DNA of 64,000 nt from CANLBN01 sp050633825 (GCA_050633825.1 JBOEHG010000013.1:1-64000), one strand, 5' to 3'. Counted from the first letter of the stretch, positions 43,619 through 53,733 are shown. Notes: generated by a model not told the origin, from the letters alone. Made by a program: numbers and translations.

Positions 43619-45532
43619 ATGGAAGCATTACAATCACCTGAAGGACGTTTGAAGTTCGATTCTTCAGAAAAATACACAGCCATTGGCTTCTCGCCGAGGT
43701 TCTCTGTTCAGAGCCAAATTGCTGAGGGCGGTACTAGTGCGTTGTATCTTGCCAAGGATACCCTGCTAAATTCTTCTCTTGTTGTACTCAAGAATATTAA
43801 CTCAAGCCTGCTGCGCTCTGCGGCGACTCAGGATATCGCTTCTCGCGAAGTTGCTATTGCGAAACAGTTATCCCACCCTAATTTAATTAAAATCTATGAT
43901 ATTCGTCGTAGTAAAAAGGTGGACTATATTGTCATGGAGTATCTGCCGGGAAGCTCGCTCAAAGATTTGTTGTCCCGGAGAAGTCGCTTAGACTACGCGT
44001 CCGCTATGACCGTGTTGCGTCAACTGGTGTCAGTGCTGAATTATTTGCATCGCCAAGGTGTGGTGCATTCAGACGTTAAGCCAAGCAATATAATTGTTAC
44101 AAATGCTGGTGATGTTAAGCTTATTGATTTGGCTAATTGTCGTAGAGATGCCAATAACCCTGCGCCTGAAGTACAGATTACCGGGAATCACTTTTTTGGC
44201 TATTCGCTTGATTATTCAAGTCCGCAGGTTATTTCTGATAAGCCCGCAACAACCAGTGACGATGTTTTTTCTCTGTCCTGCGTGCTTTATGAGCTGATGG
44301 CGGGTAAATCACCGATTCCATCGGAGAAGCAGTCTACTGACATGTCTTTATCTTCGGTGGCTAAGCCTAAGTCGATTAATTATTTGCAGTGGGCTGTATT
44401 AAAGAGGGGTATGTCGGCGGATCATCGTAAGCGATATTCATCGGTTGCGCAGTTCTACAGACGCTTTACCTTGGCTAAATATGTCACTCCTATCGCTCTT
44501 TCCTCCGTATTGTTTTTTGCTTTGGCGGCTTTTGCTGTAATGAATATAGGACCGCCTACAGATCATCTAAATAATGATTTATCTATTCAAAACGCAGCAT
44601 ATGAGCAGCAGCTGTCCGTTGAGAAAACGATTTCAGTTATTTTGTCTGAAAAGCCAATGGAAAGATATCGCTCTTTGGGTCAGCTGGAGGTATTTCCTCC
44701 TTTGCTGCGTGAAGGCGCTCTGTCAGAGCTTTATAAAGATGTCGTTATGCCGATTGTAGGTTATGTGGAAAGTGCGATACTTGTGCAAAAAGGTATTCCT
44801 GATTTTGATGTATTACACAGTTACTTAGATGAAATATTGGTATTCTATCCTCGCTCTAAAGATCTGGCGTCATTAAAAAACACATTGTTCGAAGAGCAGA
44901 GAATGCTTGTTGACGGTTTGTCTGTTCAGTTATCCGAAATCATTTCTGGTGACCGTTATACTGCAATTCAGGGTGGAGAAGTAAATCGCCTCGTTGGTCA
45001 ATTGGCTGATCTGGGCGTTTCTGTAAAAGGGGGTTTTCTCCAGGCTGGTTATGGAGAGTCTTATGCTGGCTATGTTAGCAAGGCACTTACCGCTAATAAT
45101 TGGGCTGCTATAGCTGACGCACATGATTTTGCTTCAGTTGTAGGAAGATACTTGCCCGAATTTAATGTCACTTGGAAGAGTGTTGACAATAATTTGCTTC
45201 GCTCTTCTCGTGAGTTTTCAAATTATGTAAACAGTGGTGATCAAAGTACTGTAGCCTTTCCTGAAGATGCTGTTGCTTATTTATCGCAAAAAGAGTGGAA
45301 GAGTTTGCAAAATGCTATTAAACGCTCCTGGTATAATAAAGATATCAGCGTGCGTGTTGATGAGCTACTTGCATTGAAGGTGCAATATAAAATGCCTGTA
45401 GATTCGCCACTTTATCAAAAGATGGTGAAAGTGCTTAATAATAAGATTAATCAAAAAATTAAGTTTCATAAAACAAAAAGCCAAAGGGTTTCGGCTAAAA
45501 ATTTAGCTGATTTATCAAAGAAACTTATATAG
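43619..45532 (+). CDS. Second Ser/Thr protein kinase, transmembrane
   Basis: Kinase of 637 residues from the ATG at 43619; an in-frame start at 43562 would add 19 hydrophobic residues before the conserved part. The kinase domain spans about 26-300. It has a loose glycine loop (IAEGGTSALYLAKD), Lys58 (VVLK), catalytic Asp152 in HSDVKPSN, and Asp170-Leu-Ala in place of DFG. One membrane helix (about 300-322) and a periplasmic helical domain follow. It heads the plus-strand core operon and differs clearly from the kinase at 23216. Catalytic residues are kept, so activity is likely. Confidence 0.88.
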   Translation: MEALQSPEGRLKFDSSEKYTAIGFSPRFSVQSQIAEGGTSALYLAKDTLLNSSLVVLKNINSSLLRSAATQDIASREVAIAKQLSHPNLIKIYDIRRSKKVDYIVMEYLPGSSLKDLLSRRSRLDYASAMTVLRQLVSVLNYLHRQGVVHSDVKPSNIIVTNAGDVKLIDLANCRRDANNPAPEVQITGNHFFGYSLDYSSPQVISDKPATTSDDVFSLSCVLYELMAGKSPIPSEKQSTDMSLSSVAKPKSINYLQWAVLKRGMSADHRKRYSSVAQFYRRFTLAKYVTPIALSSVLFFALAAFAVMNIGPPTDHLNNDLSIQNAAYEQQLSVEKTISVILSEKPMERYRSLGQLEVFPPLLREGALSELYKDVVMPIVGYVESAILVQKGIPDFDVLHSYLDEILVFYPRSKDLASLKNTLFEEQRMLVDGLSVQLSEIISGDRYTAIQGGEVNRLVGQLADLGVSVKGGFLQAGYGESYAGYVSKALTANNWAAIADAHDFASVVGRYLPEFNVTWKSVDNNLLRSSREFSNYVNSGDQSTVAFPEDAVAYLSQKEWKSLQNAIKRSWYNKDISVRVDELLALKVQYKMPVDSPLYQKMVKVLNNKINQKIKFHKTKSQRVSAKNLADLSKKLI

Positions 45533-45552
45533 CCAATATTAAGGATTATAAA

Positions 45553-46665
45553 TTGGACCAGTGTATTACAGATGACGATATAGCAAAGTTCTTAGCGCCC
45601 ATTTCGGGTGATCAGCCAGCGGTGGGTGATCTGCGTGAAAATATTGCACCTGACTCTAGCTATCAAATTCTTCGAAATGCTCGAACGACAGCCAGAAATG
45701 ATGAGCGCGCTGCGCAAAATGAAGGCAATACTTCACCTATTAATGCGGCTGACTGGTCGATTATCCTTAATCAGATGCCAGAGGTCCTTACTCAGCAAAG
45801 TAAGGATATTGAATTAACAGCTTGGTATATTGAAGCGCTTACCCGTAATTTTGGTTTTAAGGGGCTCGCTAAAGGTTTTTCGCTGGCGCGCCAATTAATT
45901 GAGTCGTATGGCGATCAACTTTATCCGCAGCCAGATGAAGATGGCGTTATCTCTCAGCTTTCTTCATTGGCTGGTTTAAATGGTTTTGGTAGTGAAGGTG
46001 CTTTGATTTATCCAATTAAAGCAATTCATATTACTGAGGGGGATGTGCCGGGCCCTTTGGCTGTCTGGCAGTGTGAGCAAGTCCTCGAAGCCGATCGTAT
46101 CACCGACGTTGAAAAGCGCGAGGCACGATTTAGGCAAAATGGTATTACGCGCGCGCAGCTAGATGATGTTTTAGCAGAAACAGAAACTTCATTTTTGCAA
46201 AGCGTAAGAGATGAAATACAGCTTGCAATTGATGAATATAAGCAATACCAGCAAGTGCTTGATGAATATAGTAAGGATGATCCGTTGCCGACAGGACAGA
46301 TACGGGACGCACTTGAAAATAGTATGAAAGTGCTTTCGTATATTGCTGGTGATCGATTGATTACTCAACCCGCAGTGGAGGCAGGTTCTGTGGAAGCTAA
46401 AGAAAAATCAGGCGGTGCAGCTAAGGTTGTAACTGATGGCCCTATTGCTGATCGTGAAGATGCTTTGCAGCGTTTGCGTGAAGTTGCTACTTATTTTAGG
46501 CGTGCCGAACCGCATTCGCCGATATCTTATTCTATTGAACAAGCAATTCGGTGGAGTGGTCTGCCTTTGACTGACCTAATCAAAGAGTTAATTCCAGATG
46601 ATTCTGCAAGAACACGTTATCAGCACTTATCGGGTATTGGCGCTATAAAACCCGAAAAAACTTAA
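45553..46665 (+). CDS. tssA: T6SS protein TssA (ImpA N-terminal domain)
   Basis: Protein of 370 residues starting with TTG at 45553, which has AAGGA 7 bases upstream. The ImpA N-terminal domain starts at PISGDQPAVGDLREN (about 15-29) and includes DWSIILNQMPEVLTQQSKDIELTAWY. The C terminus has the short-type TssA motif PHSPISYSIEQAIRW. TssA primes baseplate and sheath assembly. It lies between the second kinase and tssB. Confidence 0.94.
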   Translation: MDQCITDDDIAKFLAPISGDQPAVGDLRENIAPDSSYQILRNARTTARNDERAAQNEGNTSPINAADWSIILNQMPEVLTQQSKDIELTAWYIEALTRNFGFKGLAKGFSLARQLIESYGDQLYPQPDEDGVISQLSSLAGLNGFGSEGALIYPIKAIHITEGDVPGPLAVWQCEQVLEADRITDVEKREARFRQNGITRAQLDDVLAETETSFLQSVRDEIQLAIDEYKQYQQVLDEYSKDDPLPTGQIRDALENSMKVLSYIAGDRLITQPAVEAGSVEAKEKSGGAAKVVTDGPIADREDALQRLREVATYFRRAEPHSPISYSIEQAIRWSGLPLTDLIKELIPDDSARTRYQHLSGIGAIKPEKT

Positions 46666-46709
46666 CACTAATTTTTTAAATACTAATCACTAACTAACGG
46701 AGCCACCCT

Positions 46710-47216
46710 ATGGAAAGTATACATAAAAAACTCAACCGCGTTCGCAAGCCTCGCGTTCACATCAGTTATGATGTTGAGACCGAAGGCGCCACACTTAAAA
46801 AAGAACTGCCTTTTGTTGTTGGCGTGATGGGCGATTTTTCTGGTGATTCAACTGTACCTTTAAAATCATTAAAAGATCGTCGATTTGTTCAAATCGACCG
46901 TGACAATTTTGATGAAGTTTTAAAAAGTATGACACCGGGTTTAAATATTAAGGTGAAAAACACCTTGAAAAATGATGGCTCTGAATTTGCTGTTGATTTA
47001 AAGTTTGAATCAATGAAAGACTTTGAGCCTGCTGCAATTGTTGATCAAATTGAGCCATTAAAGAAATTATTAGAAACGCGTAATAAACTACGTGACTTAT
47101 CGACTAAAGCTGACCGTTCGGAAGAATTAGAAAATATTCTTGAGCGTGTTTTAAATAATGAAGCAGACTTAAGCGAATTAGCTAAAGCTGTTGACGCAGA
47201 AAAAGAGGAGGCGTAA
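46710..47216 (+). CDS. tssB: T6SS sheath protein TssB (VipA)
   Basis: Protein of 168 residues with typical RVRKPRVHISYDVETEGA and LPFVVGVMGDFSG. It pairs with TssC to make the contractile sheath. GGAGCC precedes the ATG. tssC follows 2 bases after its stop. Confidence 0.97.
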   Translation: MESIHKKLNRVRKPRVHISYDVETEGATLKKELPFVVGVMGDFSGDSTVPLKSLKDRRFVQIDRDNFDEVLKSMTPGLNIKVKNTLKNDGSEFAVDLKFESMKDFEPAAIVDQIEPLKKLLETRNKLRDLSTKADRSEELENILERVLNNEADLSELAKAVDAEKEEA

Positions 47217-47218
47217 TC

Positions 47219-48688
47219 ATGAGTGAAGCAGTGGAACAAGCACAAGGTGAAGAGCAGGTCGAATCCGTAAGTTTGCTGGATCAGGCGATACAGGCAACTA
47301 AACAAACTGATAGTGAAGAAGCGCAAGCCTTATTAAAGACGTTAACTGAAGAAGCTATGAAGGGTACTGTTACCTGGAATAAGAATCTAATGGTAACCTT
47401 TAAAAAAGCGATTGCGACGATTGATGCTGCGATTAGTGAGCAGCTGCGTGAAGTAATGCACAATGATCGTTTCCAGACATTAGAAGGTTCTTGGCGTGGA
47501 GCTCACTATTTAGTGATGAACTCTGAAACAAGCAAAACATTAAAATTAAAAATGTTTAATGTGAGCAAAAAAGAATTAGCTAAAGACTTGTCGCGTGCGG
47601 TTGAATTTGACCAAAGTCAGACCTTCAAAAAATTGTATGAGAATGAGTTTGGCTCTCCCGGTGGTGAACCTTATGGTGCCTTGGTAGGTGATTATCAATT
47701 CTCTAACCATCCAGATGACATTGAATTGCTTAGCAATATGTCCAATGTTTCTGCAGCGGCATTCTGCCCATTCCTAACGGCATCAAGCCCAGATTTCTTT
47801 GGTTTTGATGATTGGTCGGAGCTTTCTAAGCCTCGTGATTTGGCTAAGATTTTTGATTCGGCAGAATATGTTAAATGGCGTTCTTTCCGTGAATCTGATG
47901 ATTCTCGTTTTGTTACAATGGCGATGCCCCGTACGCTTTCTCGTATGCCTTACGGTGAAGATACCAAGCCAATTGAAGAATTTTCTTATGAAGAGTTTGC
48001 GGGTATTGAAAAGCCTGAGTCTGAAAATTATTGCTGGTCTAGCGCAGCCTATGTGTTAGGCGCACGTATGACGAACGCTTTTGCTCAATATGGTTGGTGT
48101 ACTGCTATTCGTGGCGCAGAAGGTGGCGGTCGTGTAGATGATCTGCCAGTTCACTTGACGACAACAGATGATGGTGATGTTGACATGCAGTGTCCAACTG
48201 AAATTGCTATTACAGATCGTCGTGAAGCAGAATTAAGTGGTCTTGGTTTTATGCCTCTATCTCACTATAAAAATACTGATTACGCAGTATTCTTTGGTGG
48301 TCAGACAACACAGAAGCCAGCGATTTATGATAATCATGATGCCACTGCAAATGCGGCAATTTCTTCTCGCTTGCCTTACATTATGGCAACTTCGCGTATT
48401 GCGCATTATTTGAAAGTAATGGCTCGTGATAAAATCGGTAGCTTTATGGAAGCTGAAGATATGCAGCAATGGTTGAACCGTTGGATTAACAATTATGTTA
48501 ATGCCAGTGAAGAAGGTGGTCAGGATATGCGTGCTCAGTATCCTTTGCGCGAAGCGAAGATTCAAGTGCAGCCAGTTCCTGGAAGCCCGGGTTCCTACAG
48601 TGCTGTTGCTTGGTTACGTCCATGGTTACAAATGGAAGAGCTAACAACATCATTGCGTATGGTTGCTCGCATTCCAGAAATGAAGTAA
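47219..48688 (+). CDS. tssC: T6SS sheath protein TssC (VipB)
   Basis: Large sheath subunit of 489 residues. Conserved blocks include LEGSWRGAHYLVMNSETS, GGEPYGALVGDYQFSN, DDWSELSKPRDLAKIF and LPYIMATSRIAHYLKVMARDKIGSFM. It is coupled to tssB. A hairpin follows its stop and a TssC-like paralogue lies downstream. Confidence 0.98.
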   Translation: MSEAVEQAQGEEQVESVSLLDQAIQATKQTDSEEAQALLKTLTEEAMKGTVTWNKNLMVTFKKAIATIDAAISEQLREVMHNDRFQTLEGSWRGAHYLVMNSETSKTLKLKMFNVSKKELAKDLSRAVEFDQSQTFKKLYENEFGSPGGEPYGALVGDYQFSNHPDDIELLSNMSNVSAAAFCPFLTASSPDFFGFDDWSELSKPRDLAKIFDSAEYVKWRSFRESDDSRFVTMAMPRTLSRMPYGEDTKPIEEFSYEEFAGIEKPESENYCWSSAAYVLGARMTNAFAQYGWCTAIRGAEGGGRVDDLPVHLTTTDDGDVDMQCPTEIAITDRREAELSGLGFMPLSHYKNTDYAVFFGGQTTQKPAIYDNHDATANAAISSRLPYIMATSRIAHYLKVMARDKIGSFMEAEDMQQWLNRWINNYVNASEEGGQDMRAQYPLREAKIQVQPVPGSPGSYSAVAWLRPWLQMEELTTSLRMVARIPEMK

Positions 48689-49016
48689 CACCTCAATTAC
48701 AACATCAGAGCATTTGCTCTGGTGTTGTATCTCAAAATAAAGATATAGGGATATAACTATGTTCAAACAAAATTTTTCAATCGTTAAATGTGGCGCGATA
48801 AAATGTCTGTTAGTTGATCATCGTTTAATAAGACTTGGCGCACAAACCATATTCCTCAAACCTCATAAAATACTCGTAAATAAAATTAAGCTTTGAGTTA
48901 TCAATGTAAAAATAGCTTGTAATAAAGAATGTTTTGAGCTGTTTTTCCATTGGCATCTTTTAAGAGCCAGACAAGGAAGCAATTTTTAATGATCAGACTA
49001 GAGGATAATATCTAAA
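48689..49016 (+). promoter_or_regulatory. tssC-impD intergenic region with hairpin
   Basis: AACATCAGAGCA (48701-48712) pairs over 12 bases, with one T-G pair, to TGCTCTGGTGTT (48715-48726), with no T tract after. It probably stabilises the tssBC mRNA or attenuates transcription into downstream genes. A 45-codon frame (48759-48896) follows a weak GGG site; I do not count it as a gene with confidence. Confidence 0.5.
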
Positions 49017-50558
49017 ATGTTAGATATTACATCATACAAAGAAGAAGTTATTGAAACTGAGGTGCAAGAAACTGCTGCGCCCAATGTTGATAGCTTGCTT
49101 TCTCAATGCATGGATAGTGCGGGTGATATCCACGTCGATCGATGTGTTAGTGATTGGTTGTATGCCTCTATCGCATCTTCTAAAAATCGTTCTAAAGAAC
49201 AGCTTCAATATATTGCTCAACAAGCTTTATTGTCTATTAGTAAGGCTATCAATCAGCAGTTAGATGAAATTCTGCATCATCCTCGTTTTAAACAATTAGA
49301 AGCTTCTTGGCGTGGTCTGGAATATTTGGCCAATGTTGAAGCTGATTATGATGAGAACTTAACAATTAAAGTTAAGGTCTTAAATGTAGGTTGGAAAGAG
49401 TTGGGTAAAGATTTAACGCGAGCAATTGAATTCGATCAAAGCAGTATATTTAAACGAGTCTACAGCGATGAGTTCGATACTCCTGGAGGTGAGCCTTTTG
49501 GTGTCTTATTAGGTGATTATGCAGTTACTCATCGTGCCAGACCGGGTAACCCTGCTAATGATGTTGAAGTGATTAAACATATAGCCGATATTGCTACTGC
49601 GGCCCTGTGTCCTTTTATTACAGGTGTCGATTCTTCCCTTTTTGGTTTAGATAGCCTTAGGGAGCTAGGTTACCCATTAAATTTATCATCCGTATTTGAG
49701 CAAAAAGAATATTTTCAATGGAATAAATTACGTGCCTATGAAGGTACTCGTTTTGTTGGTTTAACCTTGCCAGATATGTTGATGCGCCGCCCCTACAATG
49801 ATAACAATACCCGCCGAGAAGATTTTTTCTATCGAGAGCGAGCAGAAGATGTCGACAAGGATTTCTTATGGGGTAATTCCTGTTATGCCTTCGGCAGTGT
49901 GTTAATAAGAGCTTTTGCTAATACGGGTTGGTTTGCCGATATTCGTGGCGGTGTGCATGACTTTGGCGAGGGTGGTGTAGTCCGTCATCTTAATTATGCA
50001 GAACATCGTTTTGAAAAAAATAATATTAGCCCGAGACCAGCGACTATTGCCCAGGTTGATGATTTCCTCGAGCGAGAACTAAGTGACTTGGGTTTTATTC
50101 CATTGTGTAGCTATCACAGTGTAGAAAATAGTGTTTTTTATAGTAATAGCTCGCTACATAAATCTGCCGAGTATACATCTGAGATTGCTACCGCAAATGC
50201 CAAACTATCTGCAATGATTCAATATATGATGTGCGTTTCTCGGTTTGGGCACTATGTAAAAGTCATTGGGCGAGACAAAATTGGTAGCTTTATTGGCCCG
50301 GAAGAGTGTCAACGAGTTTTTCAAAATTGGTTAAATCAATATACAACATCGAGTGAAACTAACTCCTCTGAATTAAAAGCTCGATACCCCTTAAGTATGA
50401 GTAAAGTAGAAGTTAAAGAGAAAATTGGGAGCCCTGGTTATTACAGTTGTGTGATGCATTTGCAGCCCCATTTTCAATTGGATCAATTGGTTTCATCTAT
50501 CAAATTAATTACAGAACTTGCAGTCGGAACGACAACCGCTCCTGCACCCACGTTATAA
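49017..50558 (+). CDS. TssC-like second sheath-family protein (ImpD)
   Basis: Paralogue of TssC with 513 residues: LEASWRGLEYLANVEADYDE, GGEPFGVLLGDYAV and RFGHYVKVIGRDKIGSFI align with the preceding gene. It matches the ImpD position in the Imp gene order (ImpB, ImpC, ImpD, ImpE). Its N terminus is longer and diverged. The role of ImpD-type proteins is less clear than that of TssC; it may cap or modify the sheath. AGAGGA precedes the ATG. Confidence 0.9.
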   Translation: MLDITSYKEEVIETEVQETAAPNVDSLLSQCMDSAGDIHVDRCVSDWLYASIASSKNRSKEQLQYIAQQALLSISKAINQQLDEILHHPRFKQLEASWRGLEYLANVEADYDENLTIKVKVLNVGWKELGKDLTRAIEFDQSSIFKRVYSDEFDTPGGEPFGVLLGDYAVTHRARPGNPANDVEVIKHIADIATAALCPFITGVDSSLFGLDSLRELGYPLNLSSVFEQKEYFQWNKLRAYEGTRFVGLTLPDMLMRRPYNDNNTRREDFFYRERAEDVDKDFLWGNSCYAFGSVLIRAFANTGWFADIRGGVHDFGEGGVVRHLNYAEHRFEKNNISPRPATIAQVDDFLERELSDLGFIPLCSYHSVENSVFYSNSSLHKSAEYTSEIATANAKLSAMIQYMMCVSRFGHYVKVIGRDKIGSFIGPEECQRVFQNWLNQYTTSSETNSSELKARYPLSMSKVEVKEKIGSPGYYSCVMHLQPHFQLDQLVSSIKLITELAVGTTTAPAPTL

Positions 50559-50583
50559 AATAATTTACAAGAGGTTAATTATT

Positions 50584-51414
50584 ATGTCATCACTTAGCGC
50601 AGAAGAATATTTTCAACAAGGAAAATTAGATTTAGCTATGTCCGCTGCTGCCGAACAGGTTAGGGATAATCCCGATGATGAGCAAGTGCGTACTTTTTTT
50701 GTAGAGTTACTTTGTGTCAAAGGCGAATACGAACGTGCTGATGCACAGTTGAACGCTTTAATGACATTAAAGCCAGACCTTGCTTTGGCTGTGGCAACTT
50801 GGAGGCAGTTAATTCATGCTGCACAAATACGATCTGACGTTTATCAGTTAAAGGCCAAGCCGGAAGTAATTGATACGCCAACAGACTCGATTAAAAATGC
50901 ATTGGATATCCTAGTCGCTTTAGATGAAAAAGATGAAGACCGGATTTCTCAACTAGTTGAAAATATCGATGATGATAAAAAAGTAAGTCAATTCTTAGTC
51001 AATAATGATGGGCCAGCATTACTACGTGATTTGGACGACATAACGGCTAATATTTTTGAGTTGTTGGGTACAAATGGTAAATACTTTTGGGTTGATTTTT
51101 CACAGGTTGTAGAAATTGAATTCTCAAAACCCACCCGCATTTTAGATGTGCTATGGCGTAAGGCAAATATTGTTCTAACAAATGGTACTGAAGGCGAAGT
51201 TTACTTGCCAACAACCTATCCTATGCTGTCGGATGATGACGCTGCCCTTGGTAAGAAAACAGAATGGCAGCAGTCTTTCTCACTTTATCAGGGTATTGGT
51301 TTGAAAACCTGGTTATACGGCGACAATGAGTTGACGATTAATGAAATAGATTCATTAAAAAACATGGCTCATAGCACGGATGATGCGGTCAAAAATGAGG
51401 TCGCAGAAGGTTAA
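50584..51414 (+). CDS. tagJ: T6SS accessory protein TagJ (ImpE)
   Basis: Protein of 276 residues from the ATG at 50584 with AAGAGG upstream; an upstream in-frame start overlaps the previous gene. N-terminal TPR-like helices (YFQQGKLDLAMSAAAEQVRDNP) are followed by the ImpE domain (FWVDFSQVVEIEFSKPTRILDVLWRKA, in part). In P. aeruginosa the homologue binds the sheath and the ClpV N-terminal domain. tssE starts 5 bases later. Confidence 0.92.
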   Translation: MSSLSAEEYFQQGKLDLAMSAAAEQVRDNPDDEQVRTFFVELLCVKGEYERADAQLNALMTLKPDLALAVATWRQLIHAAQIRSDVYQLKAKPEVIDTPTDSIKNALDILVALDEKDEDRISQLVENIDDDKKVSQFLVNNDGPALLRDLDDITANIFELLGTNGKYFWVDFSQVVEIEFSKPTRILDVLWRKANIVLTNGTEGEVYLPTTYPMLSDDDAALGKKTEWQQSFSLYQGIGLKTWLYGDNELTINEIDSLKNMAHSTDDAVKNEVAEG

Positions 51415-51419
51415 TTTAT

Positions 51420-51917
51420 ATGGCTAGGGTTAAAACAGACCAGCCAGCTTTACCATCATTGCTGGATCGACTTATTGATGAGGATCCCGATAGTTATATA
51501 ACGGCGCCGAAGACCTACGGCGTCTTATTGAGTGATATAAAAGCCAGCATTCGCCGTGATTTAGAGTGCTTGCTCAATACTCGGTTATATCGTCAGGAGG
51601 TACCGGAAAAATTTGAAGAATTGGATGTTTCTATTGTCAATTATGGTCTTCCCGACTTCAGTGTTATTCAATTGGGTTCTGATGAGGGTAAGGAAAAATT
51701 TAGAAATAAAGTTCAGCATATTATAGAAAAGTTTGAGCCTAGGTTTAGGCGAGTTGTTGTTGAATTAGAGCAAATTGGTGAAGAGTATGAAAGGACACTG
51801 TATTTGAAAATTTCTGCTGTATTAATGATTGACCCAGATCCTATTCCGTTGCTATTTGATTCGCGAGTAAAAACAATGGATAAGGCTGTACGCCTGAGAG
51901 AAATTAATCATGGATGA
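51420..51917 (+). CDS. tssE: T6SS baseplate protein TssE (gp25-like)
   Basis: Protein of 165 residues with SLLDRLIDEDP, IRRDLECLLNTR and VVNYGLPD-like SIVNYGLPDFS, the gp25 lysozyme-like baseplate family. The sheath starts assembly on it. It overlaps tssF by 8 bases. Confidence 0.96.
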   Translation: MARVKTDQPALPSLLDRLIDEDPDSYITAPKTYGVLLSDIKASIRRDLECLLNTRLYRQEVPEKFEELDVSIVNYGLPDFSVIQLGSDEGKEKFRNKVQHIIEKFEPRFRRVVVELEQIGEEYERTLYLKISAVLMIDPDPIPLLFDSRVKTMDKAVRLREINHG

Positions 51918-53733
51918 CGTTTTATTATCCTATTACAATCGTGAGCTCAATTATGTGCGTAAATTAGGCGCAGAGTTCTCTGAAAAATACCCTAAGATTG
52001 CAGGACGCCTACGCTTAGATAAAGAGGTTGTTGAAGACCCACATGTTTCACGCCTTATTGAATCGTTTGCTTTTTTAACGGCTCGTATCCGGCATTCTCT
52101 TGATGATAGCTTTCCTGAGTTAACAGAAGCATTGATGGGGATACTCTACCCTGATTATCATGCGCCGCTGCCATCAATGAGTATTACTCAGTTTAATTTG
52201 TTGCCGCACTTGTTTCAGAAAATGACAATCCCAAAAGGAGAATCATTAAGGGTAGAAACTGCATCGGGCGATTCATGTTATTACAAAACTTGTCATGATG
52301 TTTCCGTATTACCTATAGAAATTAATAGCTGCTCACTTTATAACTTACCCGTTAAAGCACCTTCTTTACCGGATGATATTCAGCGATCGAAAACAATACA
52401 GTCGCTCTTGAAATTGAAAATATCACCCTCTGAAGAAGAAGGCGGTTTTGATGTTGATGATGATAAGCTGAGGATGTATATCAATGCACAGCCTAATATA
52501 GCGTTTAAACTTCGTGAATATTTGTCAAACAATGTGATCGGCATTTCTATTGCAAGGGATGCGTTTGATGAAGCTCCTTTATTTTTATCGCCAGATGTGA
52601 TTCTATCTTGTGGCTTTAGTGATGAAGAGTCTGTAATTGACTTTGATGGTCGTGCCTCGTCAGCACATCAGTTGTTAACAGAATACTTTTTACTTCCTCA
52701 AAAATTTTTATTCTTTGAATTAACAGGTATTAAAGAAAGTTGGGATAAATATAGTGAAGGTTTTGATGTCTATATTTATTTTGATGAAACCAATATGGAG
52801 TTAATAAGAGGTGTCGATGACAGTACATTGTTATTAGGCTGTGTTCCTGTTGTTAATTTATTTGATAGCGGTAGTGAGCCTATACAAGCTTCTGAGATTA
52901 ATAGCGAAGTGATGTTGCATGTGTCTGATCAATATACTCGCTCCGCTGATGTTCATCGAATTAAAGACGTTTATGCTATTAATGCTCAAGGTGAACGACA
53001 AGAAATACTACCTTTCTATGGTAGTCATATTACTAATGATGAAGATGCTATTTATTGGTCGGTGCGCCGTGAAAACTCATCATGGCAGCATGGGATTGTT
53101 AGTCATGGTACGGATAGTTACCTGAACTTTGTTGATAAAGACTATAAAGTAGTATCGCCGGATAGTGACTGGATTATTAACGCAAATTTATCTTGTACTA
53201 ATAGAGATCTTCCCAACACGCTACCATTTGGCCCTAATCAGCCAAGTATTTATTTTATGGAAGGCGGTGCAGGCCTTAGAATTAATTGTTTAACACCGCC
53301 AACACCCACCATACAGCCTAAGTTGAATGAGGCAACCCGTTGGCAACTGGTTACTCAATTGTCGCTACAGCATTTCTCAAATGAAGATGGTTTGCTGAAG
53401 TTAAAGGAAACATTGCGTTTATATAATTTTAATGATTCTAAAGATGTCTCATCGCTTATTGATGGTATGACAAGTTTAGATTCAGAAGTAATAACTGCTA
53501 GAGTGATGGATAATGGACGATCTGCAATGTGTCAGGGTACACATTTCATTCTGACCTGTGATGAAAGCTTTTATACGGGGAGTAGTTTGTATTTGTTTGG
53601 TCTTGTAATGGATGAATTTTTATCTCAATTTTGTGCTATCAATACATTTACTCAGCTTTCGATCAAAACAACTAAGAATTTTAGAATTGAGCTGGAATGG
53701 CCGCCGAGGACTGGATGTCAACCCTTAATTTAA
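51910..53733 (+). CDS. tssF: T6SS baseplate protein TssF
   Basis: Protein of 607 residues with the diagnostic start LLSYYNRELNYVRKLGAEF followed by YPKIAGRLRL. It has full family length. It forms the baseplate wedge with TssG. The tssG start lies 37 bases before its stop. Confidence 0.97.
   Translation: MDDVLLSYYNRELNYVRKLGAEFSEKYPKIAGRLRLDKEVVEDPHVSRLIESFAFLTARIRHSLDDSFPELTEALMGILYPDYHAPLPSMSITQFNLLPHLFQKMTIPKGESLRVETASGDSCYYKTCHDVSVLPIEINSCSLYNLPVKAPSLPDDIQRSKTIQSLLKLKISPSEEEGGFDVDDDKLRMYINAQPNIAFKLREYLSNNVIGISIARDAFDEAPLFLSPDVILSCGFSDEESVIDFDGRASSAHQLLTEYFLLPQKFLFFELTGIKESWDKYSEGFDVYIYFDETNMELIRGVDDSTLLLGCVPVVNLFDSGSEPIQASEINSEVMLHVSDQYTRSADVHRIKDVYAINAQGERQEILPFYGSHITNDEDAIYWSVRRENSSWQHGIVSHGTDSYLNFVDKDYKVVSPDSDWIINANLSCTNRDLPNTLPFGPNQPSIYFMEGGAGLRINCLTPPTPTIQPKLNEATRWQLVTQLSLQHFSNEDGLLKLKETLRLYNFNDSKDVSSLIDGMTSLDSEVITARVMDNGRSAMCQGTHFILTCDESFYTGSSLYLFGLVMDEFLSQFCAINTFTQLSIKTTKNFRIELEWPPRTGCQPLI

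Noticed and set aside
48759..48896. 45-codon frame between tssC and impD
   Set aside because: Weak ribosome site and no similarity; it may be chance in a long spacer. Conservation of the frame would change this.
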